From: Cyanophora paradoxa
Taxonomy: Eukaryota; Glaucocystophyceae; Cyanophorales; Cyanophoraceae
Length of the DNA stretch: 64,000 nt
Direction of reading: 5' to 3'
Assembly: GCA_004431415.1 (NCBI GenBank)
Contig: QPMI01000150.1
Span: forward strand, 155,668 to 219,667
The notes beneath the pieces are model-generated. The model saw only the letters and a list, made by a program, of their open reading frames with translations, did no database searches and had not been told where the DNA came from. The position numbers were made by a program, and so were the translations under genes. Shown here one piece after another: positions 12,087-24,700 of this stretch. Each line of letters begins with the position of its first letter. Position 1 is the first letter of the stretch.

Positions 12087-13232
12087 ATGCTCACGAGCGC
12101 GCGCGCATCAGGTGTGCCGATATCGATTGAAAACGAGGCGGACAGCAGCGACGTTGAAGGTCGCAATGAAGGCGGGCCGGCGTCGACCTCACCTTCCGGC
12201 CCGCAGCTGGCTCAGTCGTCGAGCTCGAAGAACCCATGGCCAGCTGCAGGCCCGGCCGGGACGCAGGCCATGGCGCCCGCCCCTGGCGCCGTATTTGTCG
12301 GCCATGGCCAGCAGACGTGCAACCCGCGGCCGTTGAAGCGCACCTTTCAGCTGGCCATGGCCCAGGATCCGGATCCGGATCCGGAGGCCCAGCCGCAGCC
12401 GCAGCCGCAGCCGCAGGAGTTCGGGGCGGCCAAGCGCCGACGGGGCCGGCCGACGAAAGGCGATTCCAGCGTTCCGAAAGACCGCATCCGGATGCTCATC
12501 TACAAGCACCTGCCCTTCATGAACGGCCTCGCTCGCGAGGACGGGTTGTTGGAGAGTTCCGCGAACCTCAGCGACGAGCAGAGGTGCATGCTCGTGGCTG
12601 CGTACCAAGGCTTCATCAAGAGCGCCTTCACGCAAGACTTGGCCAAGTCGACAGCCAAACACTGGGCGGATCTGTACCTGCACGATGCGGGATTCGCCAA
12701 GTGGGGCGAGGCCCTCCCTCTTCCCCCCGTCATCGTGACCGCAAACAAGGCAATCGGGGCGCTGCGGCTGAGCATTCGCGAGATGAAGCCCAGCGAGGCT
12801 GCCTCCAACCGCATTCAGCTGCTGCAGCAGTTCGACTGCCACCCCCAGGCAGACCAGCGGGCCCAGGCCAAAAGACAAGCCTGGAAGATTAAGGGCGGCG
12901 TCTCGTATGCCACCCCGACGCACATCGTCATCCGCAAAGTCGAGCCCAGCTCCGACGAGATCGAGGTCCGAAGGGCCCTGCGGCCTCTCTCGATCGCCAA
13001 TGGCACGTGCACGTGGGCCGTCGAGACCCCCTGCCCGGTCACGCCCGGCGACAAGTACGAGCTCGTGTTTGCCGTAAAGGACTCGGAGTCGGCCTGCTCG
13101 AGCTCCCAAAAGGGCGCTGAGGGGCGGCCCCAGGCTAGCAGGCACAGCCTGCAGCTGATCTGCAGCCCCTACTCCCTCAAGATCTCGATCGGGGGGACCG
13201 CTGAGGCGCCCGTCGTCCACCCCGCCTTCTAG
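12087..13232 (+). CDS. single-exon AT-hook protein
   Basis: An uninterrupted 381-residue reading frame with a true ATG, unlike the intron-dense neighbours. Residues around 115-122 read AKRRRGRPTKGD, a classic AT-hook (RGRP core) that binds the minor groove of AT-rich DNA, so a nuclear role is likely. Just before it lie (DP)n and (QP)n repeats. The rest (residues 130-260) looks like a folded alpha-helical domain, and 270-375 a beta-rich domain (VSYATPTHIVIRKVEP, VTPGDKYELVFAVKD, SLKISIGG). I do not recognise these two domains. Lack of introns and lower GC suggest a different history from its neighbours, for example retroposition, but no poly-A or target duplication was seen. Confidence 0.7.
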   Translation: MLTSARASGVPISIENEADSSDVEGRNEGGPASTSPSGPQLAQSSSSKNPWPAAGPAGTQAMAPAPGAVFVGHGQQTCNPRPLKRTFQLAMAQDPDPDPEAQPQPQPQPQEFGAAKRRRGRPTKGDSSVPKDRIRMLIYKHLPFMNGLAREDGLLESSANLSDEQRCMLVAAYQGFIKSAFTQDLAKSTAKHWADLYLHDAGFAKWGEALPLPPVIVTANKAIGALRLSIREMKPSEAASNRIQLLQQFDCHPQADQRAQAKRQAWKIKGGVSYATPTHIVIRKVEPSSDEIEVRRALRPLSIANGTCTWAVETPCPVTPGDKYELVFAVKDSESACSSSQKGAEGRPQASRHSLQLICSPYSLKISIGGTAEAPVVHPAF

Positions 13233-14347
13233 TTTACAGCTAGCGCTGTGCACATATAGAAGAAACTTCAACGAATTTAACGCAGTTGAATTCGCATGGC
13301 TTGCGATTGCGCATGCGGGGGTTCGGGCCGGGGCAGGCCAAGGAGAGCGGACAGGATGGAGAGCTAGCGACGGGGCGCGCGGGAAGGGGCCCCCCGGGGG
13401 GAGGGGGGAAGGGAGGGGGAGGGGAGGGGGGGGGGCGGGGAGGGCCGGGGAGGGGGTTGGTGGAGGAGGGAGAGCCAGAGGGCTATGGTGGCATGGGGCG
13501 CGTCAGAACGGGCGCCACGCGCGCGGATTCGAGATCTAGAAGTGTAGATGCTACCCTGATCATGATTATGAGGGCCCTCCCAGCTGCAGCCTGGGAACGA
13601 TTTGCATTATAATTACGCGGCGCTCTTTCATCACCTTCGTGATCCCGCACTAATTCTACCTGGTCCCACTCCGCGTAGGCCTTAGGCTTGCAGCGGGAGG
13701 CCCACGTCCGACGGTCGTGTGAGCCTGCTCGCCATATCGGTGAGGCCCGGCGGCCCGCAGGCCCAGCCTGGCAGCTGCAGCCTGCTAGCCGCCGCGGCGC
13801 TGAACCTGCCAGAGGCTGACCAGCCCCCTATTCAAAGCTAGCCCACGCTCCCCCAGCCCTCAGGGCCTCGCGGTCGCCTTCTCCTGCCGCAGCACTGCGG
13901 CACTAGTGCGCCCCATCCCCCGACCCCCCCCCGACCCCCCCCCCCCCCCCCGCCCCCCCCCCTTCCCACTGGGCCAGAGCTCGTCCATTCCCTCGACCTC
14001 GAGCTCGAGCGCCTCGCTCATGATCTCATGATCATCAATTCCCTGGACGTCGCCTCAAACTCCTCCCTCCGAGGCTCTCTTCTACGTCCGGCCGATCCGC
14101 GCCGCTGGAAACAGCGTTTGTTTTTGCGCCGCTGGAAACAGCGGCGCGTACGCGTACACGTGGGAAGGGGGGACATACGATCTGTTTTTCTTTTATCTCC
14201 TCGAGCTCCCTCTAGATCTCGTGCTTCTCTTTCTTTTGGAGCGAAAATTAAGAGAAAATTAAAAGTTTCCGAGAAAGGAGGGAATTTAAAGCTTCGACAT
14301 TCTAGCTATAGATCTCCCATCGATCTATCCTCATCGGCGACACGCGA
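13233..14347. other. intergenic region with G-rich and C-rich tracts
   Basis: No supported exon. It contains a G-rich stretch at 13376-13460 (many GGGG runs) and a C-tract at about 13918-13965 interrupted by a few GA steps. From 14000 onwards it is AT-richer and presumably the promoter of the next plus-strand gene. A tandem pair of GAAA-loop hairpins is at 14099-14147. Confidence 0.45.
14099..14147. repeat. two tandem GAAA-tetraloop hairpins
   Basis: CGCTGGAAACAGCG occurs around 14102-14116 and again, extended to a perfect 9-bp stem (GCGCCGCTG-GAAA-CAGCGGCGC), at 14126-14147. GAAA is a GNRA tetraloop, so transcribed copies would fold stably. Either a structured 5' leader element or a chance inverted duplication. 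Confidence 0.6.
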
Positions 14348-17300
14348 ATGCCGCGCGGGCGCTCTGGTTGCAGCGCCACCGGCCATGGCCAGAAGTCGAA
14401 GAGCTCCTTCTGCGCCTGCTGTATGCGCAAAAAGCTTTTGAATCTGAGTCCGGATTCTTCGACGGCGCATTCGGCGGGTGGCGATGCCGAAGCACATCAC
14501 AACGAGGCTCTGCAGCTGCGACTGGCGTTGCTTATGTGCGACCTTGTGGATGAAGGCGCTCCCTCTCCGCACTTTCATACGGATCCGGAGGCGCACCTCG
14601 ACCGGGACGAGATTTACGAGCTCTGGGGCGTGAAGCCCGCAAAGGAGTCTCTCGAAGCGTTCTTGCGCATCATTGGCCTTGCGGCGCGCGGAAAAGAGGA
14701 CGAGGCGTTCGCCTCCATCGAGGTTCGCGCCAATCAAATTTGAAATATTAATCGCTTTGGTTTTTGGCGCGCACTGTTATTTAATCATGCCCAGGATTCG
14801 GTGCTTCGAAGTCCAGAAGGCGAGTGCATTCGTGCAAACGTCGAGGCGCTCGTTTATCGTCTTGTTTCGCTGGCCTTTCGGGATCATTCCATCGGGCTGC
14901 TGTCGGACGTGATGCTTGGAGCCAAAACGAGCGGCATGGCGCGTCGCCTGCATGCCTTCAATGTCATCGCGAGATCGCGAATGTTATTAATACCCTTTTG
15001 CAGCGCGGATTAATCTGTGCGCACGAAGAGTTCGGAGAGGACAGCGTCGAGCACGGGCAGGCGATCATCAACTGTGCTGGGTTTCTTGACAAGCTTGCTT
15101 CAGCGGAGGTAAATATCTATGCGCATCCGGATCCAGTTCGAGTACCTCGCAACTTCTACTTATGAGCGGATTCGATTGCGCAAACGTTTCCCTCGCCAGG
15201 AATTGAAACTCGATAACGACGCGCGTGGAGAGGCTCGAGAGGAATTGCGCGCGAAGGCGCGGAGCAATTACAAGGTACTTTCAAGTTCATTTGCTCGCGA
15301 TCGTTTTCAAGCAGATCTAGACGTCGATCATTACGTATACGTATACATAAATCGAATTGTTCTCGTAGCTTATTTCTAAGTGACTTATTTCTGGATACAG
15401 GAAGCCATCAGCATCTTGGAAAAAGATCAAAGTCAAGGGTTGCATGTGCAGCACAGCCTTGTTCTGGCGTTAGTAGGCGCGGGCGGCTTCGCTCGCGGTG
15501 ATTCGTACAGCTGGTGCGGAGTTCATGAATCTTGCTATTGGTGCGCATCGCATCTAGATCTAGATCTGAGCTTTGCAAGTCCTAGATCGAATATTTGACG
15601 CTTTCGCTTTTGCAGGGCGTTGAAAGAGTTTCTTGATCCCAAACGGCGCATGCAGCTCCAGTCCGGAGCCCGCGAAATTTCGTTGGACGAGTATGGGGCG
15701 ACACTCAGCTATCTTCAGGCACGCACTGAACTTAAATTCATGAAAATCGAATAGAACCCACCCACGCGTATGAGCCTATTATAATTAAGCTTGAACACGC
15801 ACGTGTACGTATGCCTATACCTTCCGGATCTGCGCAGCGCGCTCTGCAGATTATTGAATCCCAATCGTCGACGTGCAAGCTTTTCGATCACGAGCGGGTC
15901 GTCGTGCTTCTCGACATTGCGCTTTCCCATGCCGAGGCGCGGCAACTCCCTCTGGCAATCCAGACAACCGAGGTGCGCCGGGTGTTTGCAGCTGCGCAAG
16001 CGGGCTTGCTGCATGCTGGTGTTCATTTAATTTGCGACTCGCGCCCGACGTCGCAGCGGGTGTTGGAGATGTGCATGCAGCGATTCGAGCAAAGGAGGAT
16101 TAGCGGGGACGAAATTGTCGTTGAGTGGAGACTACTTGTGCGAAGCTCTCCAGAACATTCGTTTTATTATTTATCGTGGGTTGCAATTGTTTTGAGGAAT
16201 CGATCCGCAGATGGAAATTGCATTTCACTACACGAATATCCTTGTCGATTCGGGACTCTTCTCCAGCCCGACTTTAGCGCCCATTCTCGAGGCAGGCCTA
16301 TGTAATAAGAATGAGAGCTGGTGCGTAGAGCTAATGTGGAGGCTCACCGGCCCGCAGGTATTGGAATATGTGGCAGACCTCTACCGGGAGAAGAATTCGC
16401 TTGGCGATTTGCGCGATCGGCGTGTACCTGCATATGCATACTCGGACCACATTGATCACGAGACACGATCGAGACGAATTGAACGCTTACGCGATAATCT
16501 AGCATTGTGCAGGCGAGCTAGCGCTTCGTTCAGTCGACGTCTCGGAGCTCGAACTTTATGATTCCGATCTCATGATCAACCGGCATGTGCACGTCTCTGA
16601 CGTACGCGTCCACGCTCGAATTCACGCGCAGGCTGGGTTCTCAGGCTGTTCTCCGCGCCACTTTGCGCCCTTGCGTCACACGTGCGGATGCTTCAATTAT
16701 TTATTATAGCATATATTTGTATACGTGAGAATTCCGTGCCGGCACCTGCCGGCCGCGGTCACGATACATTGAACAGCATTGACGTTCATGATCAGGCAAT
16801 GGCCCGGAGCAGCAGCTTAATGACGACAGAGAAGTCTCACGGCTGCTTCAAGCAAAGAAGCTGGATCATCGCGTCATGAGCCAAATCAAACCATGGCTGG
16901 AGAAGACAGAGGCTGAAAAGCAGCGTCGAAATGCCGAAATGCGGCGCCAGGAGGATGTGGCGAGGAGCCAAGCAGCCCACGCCCACCTCGTCTCTCTTTG
17001 TGCTATTTGCGCCGATTCACAGGTTCGCAGGCTCAGTTGCGCTGCTATGAATATTGTTGCCTCATTAATTTCGCCTTCGGAATTCGTTGATTACCTGCTG
17101 CACCCGCAGCCTGGTTCGCACACATCTGTATCAGAGGCCGAACTTGCGAAGGCGGTGGCGAATGCAGCCCGCGCCGGCCTCGGGGGATCGCAGGCCTTGG
17201 TCGAGGCGAACGCTCACCTGCAGACAATGCAGCGCCGGCGGGAGGCCACACAGAGACTCGAGGCGGCACTCTCAGCTGCGGACGGGGAGGCGAGCTCCGG

Positions 17301-19382
17301 GCCGGCGGAGGCCGCCCGGGCTCTCTCCGCAGCTGTGCAAGGGGCGGAGGAAAGCGGGGCCAGCAGTGCGTCTCCCCTCGTGCAGCGTGCCGTGGCGCGG
17401 CTCGCGGTCCTCCAGGAGGCGGTTCGTTATCAACGCTCAACGATGCCGAATTCTAGATCTGCGATGCAGAGGTTTCTAACGCATGCCCAGGTCGGCGCTG
17501 TGGCGGCGGCCGAGTCGTCCATTCGAGACATCGAGCTGGCCACCTCCAGCTCGCCATCGAGTAGTATTTCCCTGTCACCATCCGCCGGCGAAGTCGCGGA
17601 GAATGCGGCGCGGACGTTAGCGTCAACGGGTTTCGCAGCTTTGGTTCGTCATTGCTTTAGGATTCGCTATTAAATTGAAAAACGTTAACGGAATTTCTGG
17701 AATTTTATGCTCACATACACTCAGGCTGCAGATCTAGATGTGAGGGCTCGACTCACCCAAGCGATTTCCTGGAGTCTCGCAGTCGCAGAGGTCTGTGAAG
17801 CAGCTGCGGCTGCAGCTGCAGCTGCGCATGCTGATGCAGTTCATGTATTATGGATTATCCAGCTGCCGCGATATCGATGTTAAACATTTGCCGGAACATT
17901 GCAGTTAATGCGCCGTTTAATTCTCGCAGGTGGCGACGGCTTCTGCCAGCAGCAGCGTATTGCAGCTGCGCGAGGCGGTCAAGGCGCTGGAGGCTCTGGG
18001 GGCTTCCAGCTCCCCGGGGGGCCAGATCTCCGCCGCCCGCCTGGCGCAGCTGAGCAGCGCTCGCGCGGTATGTATGCATTAATATTCCTATATCGCAATT
18101 CTTCGATCGCGAAATTGGCTTTTAGAATTCTACCGCTATAGCTACTTATTAAACGGACAGGAGCTCGAAAAGAACGTGCAGGCAGCCCGGGAGCGAGGGC
18201 GGGCGGCGCTGCGGGAGGGGACGGATCCGGAGGCGGCGGCGGGGGCGGCGCTGGCGGAGGCGATCGCCGCGGGGGACGCCGAGCTCCGCCGCGAGTGCGA
18301 GGCCCGCCTGAAGAGCCTGAAGCTCGAGGCGCGCCTGGACCGATCCGGATCCCGCTCTGCATCAATATTAATGCGCATGCGGTGTATTTGACATGGCTTT
18401 GACACATATGCATCATCAGCAGGCGAGATCGACCTCGAAGGACCGCACGATCGCTTCTACGGGCGATGGGTCGGCGACCTTCGCTACGGAGTCCCCAGAG
18501 TGGGAGGTGAGGCAGAAATTGGATTATATATAATTAGTGCGCGTGTTCGAAGTGTCTGCCTTGTGATTTTGGATGTTTGCCGTAGGAGGCCATGGCGTGC
18601 AGGCCGGAGCGGGCGGTTCTCATCAGCGGGGCGACGACAGAGGCTATTTCGCGGGTCCTCCTTGAAGCAAACCGTAGCGCGGTGAGCTCGACCAATCCGA
18701 TATAGCAGCAGTGACTTGGATGAACGTTAACGCCTCTAGCGCCGCTTATCATTATCGAGCTCCCGCGAAATCGGCTAATTGGATGCGCTCGCTTCAGACG
18801 CTGGAGGCAGTCGTCCCTGGCGCAGCGCTAGCGGGCGGGAAGCCGAGGGCGCTGGCGGTTTTCGCAACCGCCGACGCGGCGCGTGCGGCAGCGGCCCTCC
18901 TGCCCGCCTCCGTGGCCTGCAGCTGCACGGCGGTGCTCCTCGGGGAGCTTGCGCCCGTCCAGACGCGAGCCGCGGGGCCTTCGAAGCAGCCAGCGCCGAC
19001 GCCTCGGCCCAAGAATTCGAAGAAGCGAACGAAGCAAGGGCGATATTCGCTCCGCGAGTTCCTTTCCATTCCCCTCCCTGCTGCCGGTCGCGAGGATCCT
19101 GGGGGCTCGAGCCGGGAGTCGAACATTGGCGCAGGCGTGCGCTCGGACGTCGACGATCGGCATCCCGAGCTCGAGGCACCCGAAATTCAGGTCGAGAGTA
19201 CCGAGGCGCAGCCCTCGCTCGAGCTCGCGCCCTGCGTCTCGCCATGGAGGAGCCCAGCGGGGCGGCCCGGCAGCCCGCGGCCAGCAGAGCGGCCGGCAGC
19301 GCTGCCCGCGGCTGCCAGCGGAACAGACGCGGACGCCGACGCGGAGGAGGCTGCTCTCCTGGAAGCCCTTCTGCAGTGGTGA
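14348..19382 (+). CDS. large multi-exon gene, not recognised
   Basis: A series of plus-strand exons with ordinary GT...AG introns that are AT-richer than the GTACCCC type. Clear exons include about 14480-14731 (EIYELWGVKPAKESLEAF), 14800-15108, 15190-15275, 15402-15510, 15620-15718, 15835-15972, 16211-16358, 16515-16630 (DVSELELYDSDLMINRHVHV), 16797-17020 (QIKPWLEKTEAEKQRRNAE), 17100-17420, 17470-17650, 17930-18070, 18160-18350, 18420-18505 and 18790-19382. The last exon ends ADAEEAALLEALLQW. The protein is largely alpha-helical, with an Ala-rich coiled-coil middle and a disordered C-terminal tail (SKQPAPTPRPKNSKKRTKQG). One apparent one-base shift lies near 14970. No domain was recognised. 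It may be two genes, but exon spacing near 16.4-16.9 kb argues for one. Confidence 0.5.
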
Positions 19383-19680
19383 AATCGCGGTGCCGATCGA
19401 TCATCGGAAAGCGAGCCCCAAGCAAAGTCTTCAGTTTTGCTTTCTTAAATTGGCCCGTTAACAATAGATATCGATATCGATTGATCCAAGTGCAATTTCA
19501 AACGGTGATTTACTCATGCACTCATGACTGTTCAGTAAATTCCTAGCTATAGGCCTGTTTTATAATTACAGAAGCAAGGATTTAAGCTTCTTAATATCGT
19601 GAGGCGCACTACGAGTTATTCGTAATCTCTAATTCACGGGAGCCGTGGCCCGAGGGGAACCGGGAGCCCGCAGTTCGAAT

Positions 19681-21283
19681 TCAGTCGAAAATAGGGGAGA
19701 AGCCCTGAAAAGGCTTGCAGCAGGTGGGACACCTCTTGGACATCTCAGCGTGTTCCTGGGCGCAGTGTAGACAGAAGACGTGGCCACAGCCCAGGAGGAG
19801 TCGCCGCTCCCCGTGGTCCTTGTCCTCCAAGCAGATCTGCATGCGCAGGGTAGATCACAACTGCAGATCATCCAATTCCGAGAAGAGACTGAAAGGGCGC
19901 ACGGGGCACTCATATGTTTCTTCAAGCTCAAGGCGCCTTCGCTTGACGCGCCTCTCGATCCGATCGACTAGACGATCCTCCATTTGCGTCAAAACCTGGC
20001 CCCAATCTTTCATTGCGCATTTAAAGAAGTCCTCGCAGGATGCAAGCTGTTCAGCTACGTGCCGATGAATTGTTTCCAGCCGTCCAACTTCTAGATCTCC
20101 CTCCAATGCTGCAGTCTGCAAGTTCACATGCTGAACAATGCTTGGAAGCGAGGAAGTCGAATTTGATAGCTCAGATGGCTGTAAAGCTTGCGACGTCGAC
20201 TGATCACGAGGAGCCATTGAAGGGTGTATATGTTGCAGTTGTGGACGTCCTGGTGATTGAAGACCGTGCACAGGAAATGTTGATGCGGTTGCCAAGCTTG
20301 AGTCTGCAGCTGTCGGTGCCGGAGCAGCAGGAGATGTGGCGGTGTGCATATTCGAATTCCGCCGCTGCATAACTTCCAACACAAAACTGATCTGCGCAAA
20401 AGGGCCCGGAAACATGAGCAGTAGATCGAAGAGGTTTCGCATCGCAAGTTCCGAAAACTCACAAGATCTTGCATCTTTCCCAGTGCCGACATTGCAGGAA
20501 TTTGATGAGGAGAGTTCGAGTAATTGGTTTGAATCACTCTGACCTGTGGATTTAATTAATTAGGTTTATGTAAGTTAGCAAGTGCAGAGCCCGAGCTTGC
20601 TGCATGGGGAAATTAAAAGATCGGCGCACGTAAAACCGTATCTCTTCACGGGCTTTTTCTCCTTTTTTGATTTGATCTTGGAGTTGCAGATCTGGTGAAT
20701 GAGGCGGCAGCAGCTGGTATTGGTTCAGGAGGCTCTCCTGTACGTGTAAAGGATGTAAGCAGCTGCAGATAGATCAGATGAGCAGAATTTCGAGAGGTAT
20801 ACACACAATCCAGCTCTGCACAGCTGCCTGTGCCTCGAAAATCTTTCCTTGGGCCTGAATCTCCATTATCTGCGAATAGTGTGCCGCAGTGCGCAAGCAT
20901 GCATGTTAATGGATGGATAAATCAAATACGAGCCCGAGATCTAGAAAACTGAAAGATCTAGCCACAGCTATAGTGAAAATATTATAATTAATGGATCAAG
21001 GCAAGAATCGAAGAGAGGACTGGGGATCTCATACCTTGGCAAGGCTATGCTGGCGTTCATCATCTGATGTAGCAAGATCCAGCTGTAGAGTACATGCACC
21101 GGCGCTGTACATAAGAATGTTGCTCGCGATCGCTGCTCTGGTGCCGGAGGCCTGAGCTTGAGCATGCATCTGAGAGCCAGTCGCGATCGCTGGATCCGGA
21201 GCATGCATATGGAAGAGTCCGGTTGATGGCAATATTGTATTGTGAGCACGAGAGGTCTTCGGCTTGTTCGAATTCTGCTCCAT
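19681..21283 (-). CDS. RING-finger protein, probable E3 ubiquitin ligase
   Basis: Five exons on the minus strand: about 21283-21035 (donor AAG|GTATGAG), 20869-20807, 20737 to about 20650, about 20542-19903, and 19836-19681. Splicing the last two exons after ...GAGTGCCCC creates a C3HC4 RING: ECPICLED, then GCGHVFCLHC, then RCPTCCKPF, ending near the C-terminus at FSPIFD. RING domains of this type recruit an E2 enzyme and transfer ubiquitin. The fourth exon has a helical segment (LETIHRHVAEQLASCEDFF) ahead of the RING, consistent with dimerisation. ATG at 21283 is the first in frame. The gene diverges from WDR11. Substrates are unknown. The RING is strong; exon ends by eye. Confidence 0.7.
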
Positions 21284-21735
21284 AAGTACTAATGTCGACT
21301 TGACGCGCACGTCAACAAGTCAACTGAGGGCTAATTTGCAGGCAAGAATGACCGAGGAGTGTCTCGCAGCCGCTTTATAGGCCGGGCTTTTTTCTCAGAT
21401 TTCGGCCCAACTGTTTTTCGAGTCCTAGGAGCCAGCAATTTGGAGTCGTAGGAGCCAAGTCCTAGGAGGCACACACATCTTAGGAGGCATTTGGAAGCAA
21501 CGAAGCGCAAGGAAGCGCAAGAAAGAGCGTGCACGACATCACGCGGCGCTATTACGTCGTAAATCTAGCGCAAGGGGGAGCGTTCGTGAACTTTTAAAGA
21601 GGCCCCGGCCTATTCTTAGTAAGCTGGGGTACACTTCAAGATCCGAGGGCCGGGTACAGTCGCGGCCAAGTCAACGAGCCGCTAGCCGATTTCGGGCAAG
21701 CAGGCCTGCGCAGGAGCGCTTCGCCCGCGCCGCGG
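21284..21735. promoter_or_regulatory. divergent promoter region between RING gene and WDR11
   Basis: About 450 bases between two divergent starts. It contains a short repeat family at 21421-21490 (aggagccaa / aggaggcac / taggaggcatt variants of CTAGGAGNC). No exon seen. Likely holds both promoters. Confidence 0.4.
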
Positions 21736-24700
21736 ATGGCTCCGGCGCCGGTGCCGACGCCGCGGGCGCTGCCGACGGCGCTGCGGCCCGAAAACCACGG
21801 CGCCTGCGACTTCGGTGCGCCCCGCCGCGTGCGCGTGCCGCGGTGGACGACCCTCTGTGCTTCTGGGTCTTGTTTCATCCCACCTCGTCGCTCCCTGCGG
21901 CGTTCGGCCTGACCGGTCCTCGCTCCTTTCGCAGGCGCCTCGGCGCTCTTCGCGTACGGGTGCGGCGCGGCGGTCGTTGTAGTGGAGCCGCGCTCGGGCC
22001 AGGTTCGGCGCCCGCCGGGCCCGGCTGCCGCCTTCCGCCGCCGACCGGGCGCCCGGCAGGTGCTGCAGACCCTGGACGAGCACGGGGCGGCGGTGACGGC
22101 GGTGCGCTGGGCGCCGGAGGGGCCGCTGCAGGTGGTGGGCGAGCCGGCGTCGTGCGCGCGGCTGGCGGCCGGCGACGCGGCCGGCGCCGTGGTCGTGTGG
22201 GACGCCCTCGGCGGCCGCCCGCTGCAGCGCTTCCAGGACAGCAGCCTCCTCCGCTGCTCCGTCTCCGACCTCGCCTGGCACCCAGGCAGCCGCCCCCTCC
22301 CTCCCCGCCAGGCGGCCGGGGGTCTGAGGGCGGGGCAGAGGACGGGTCGCTGCTGCTCTCGCTGCACGCGCCGGGGACGGTGTCGCTGTGGAGCACGCGG
22401 GGCCGCTGCCGCGTGGCGCGCCACGACGCCGGCGAGCGCCTCGCCGCCGCCGCCTTCAGCCCCTTCGACCCCGCCCAGCTCTGCCTCGCCGCCCCACGCG
22501 TCCGCCCCGCCCTGCCGTGCCCGCGCCGACCGCGCCCGCCGCTGAATTGCCCCCCGCAGGGATGGGTCGGGTTCCTCTCGTTCGACCCCGCCGCCGCCGC
22601 CTCCGCCGGCTCGCAGCCCGCCCCGCGCCTCGGCTTCGAGGTCCGCCTGCCCCGTACCCCTCCCCCGCTCCCTGCGCCGCTCAAAGAGCGGTACCCCCAG
22701 GTCGGGCCGAAGTACCAGGTCTCCTCCCCCCCGGCCGGCGCGGCGGGCGGCGCCGCGGAGGCCTCCGACCTGCAGGCCCGCCCCGCCCTCCGCGCTCCTC
22801 CCCCTGTGTACCCCCTCTCTGACCCGTACCCCGCGCAGGCTGTCGCGTACGTACCCTTCGCGAGGGACCTCATCTATCTCGTCCTCTCACGGTGCGCACT
22901 GCGGTGGCGCTGTATTCGCGTACCCCCTCCGCCTTTTTGCCGAGCGGCGTACCCTCCCCCTGCAGGGAGCTGGCGGTATTCGATTCGGCACTGGGGCAGG
23001 TCGTCTGCTCGACGCCCCTCGATCGCAAGCGCGTACCCCCCGATCTTGTACCACCATCTCCGTACCCTCTAAACCGACCCTGCCCGTACCCCCTCGCAGG
23101 TGCTCCCCCTTCGCGTACGTTCTGCCGTGCCGCCACCGCGAGGACCTCCTGCTCTCTGTCCACCGCGTACCCCTCTCCCCTGCCTCCCTCCCGTGCACCC
23201 CTCCCTGCTTTAAACCGACGCATCGCCTGCAGGACGGGTCGCTGGGGGTGTGGACGGCGCGCGGGGGCGAGCCGGGGTCGGCCAACGCCCTCTGCTACGA
23301 CCTGCTCCACTCGGGCGAGCTCATCAAGCAGGCGCCGCCCCGCCCCGCCCTGCCCGCCCCGCCATGCCATGCCCGGCTGACTCGGCGGGGGGCAGTACCG
23401 GCGTGGGGGCACGGCGCTGGCGGGGGCGCGGAACTGCGCGCTGGAGGAGACGGCGGTGGCGTGCGTGAGCAGCGACGGGCGCGTGTGGCTGTGGGACGTC
23501 GACGCCGCCGCCGCCCTGCGCGGCGCCCGCCGCGGGGCGCGCCTCTCCCTCGCCGCCCTCTGCGAGGCCGCCCCGGCCCGCGCGACGGCGGTGGACGCGC
23601 TGCCGGGCGCGGGCGCGCTGGCCCTCGGCCTCGCCAGCGGCGAGCTGCTCGTCCTCGAGCCCGGCACCCTCGCCCTCAGGCCCGCCCGCGCGTCCCCTTC
23701 GTGGCGGGCCGCCTCTGAGTCGCCCCCGCAGGCACCGCGTGGCGCTGGGGAAGGAGCCCATCCGCGGGGTCGCGTGGGTCGACCCCTGCACCCTCGTCGC
23801 CTTCGGGCGCGCCCGTACCCCGCCCCGCCCCGCCCCGCCCCTCCTCCGCGCCCGCTCATTCCCCCCAGGCACGAGGAGCTGCAGCGGGCGACGGGGGGCG
23901 AGAAGGACCACCGCGAGCGGGAGCGGGATCGGGAGCGGGAGAAGGGCGGCGGGGGCGGGGCGGCACCCCCGCCGCCCCCGCGCCGCATGTTCAAGTGCCC
24001 CCCGCCCTCCGCCCCGGATCGCTCGCCGCGCCTCACCGCTCGCCCCGGGCAGGAACTTCTGCGTGCTGGTGGACCTGCGGACGGGCCACGCGGGGGAGCT
24101 GCGCGCCGAGGCCGCCGCGGGCGCCTCCCTCCAGGCCGGCATCTCCCGCGGCCGCGGCGTGCGCCCGCCCCGCCCCGGCGCCTTCTTTGAGACAGGACCC
24201 GCCTCTGAGCACGGGCCCGGGCTCAGGCGGGCGGGGGCGAGGAGTCGTCGGACCTCTACCGCGTCCGGCCCTCCCCCTCCGGCCCCTTCCTCGCCGTCCT
24301 CCCCCGCGACAAGGTACCCCGCCTCCACGAACTCCGTTCTCTATTTGTCCGTTCATCCCTCTCGGGGCAGCCGCTGGAGCTGTGGGACCTGCGGGGCCCC
24401 CGCCTCGCCCGCGCCTTCGGCCAGGTGCCCCCTGCCCGCAGCCCGCCAACAAAGCACGTGAGCGTGCGCCCCTCTAAGAAGCGGAGCAGCACGGGCCGGC
24501 GACGGCGCTGGCCTGGCTCGCCCCCGATCGCTTCCTCTTCGCCACCGCCGACGGCGCCCTCCGCCAGGCCCGCCCTCTCCTCCCTCCCCTTCCTTGTCCC
24601 CCGCCCCTCACTCCCGCCCCCCCTCAGTTCCGCATCGACGAGGGCAGCGTCGCCTTCGGCTCCGAGTCCCCCATGGCCCGCCCCCGTACCCCTCCGGCTT

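Noticed and set aside
21875-24452. Several minus-strand frames of 140-390 codons opposite WDR11
   Set aside because: Antisense shadows of GC-rich exons; Pro/Arg/Gly-rich with no motif.
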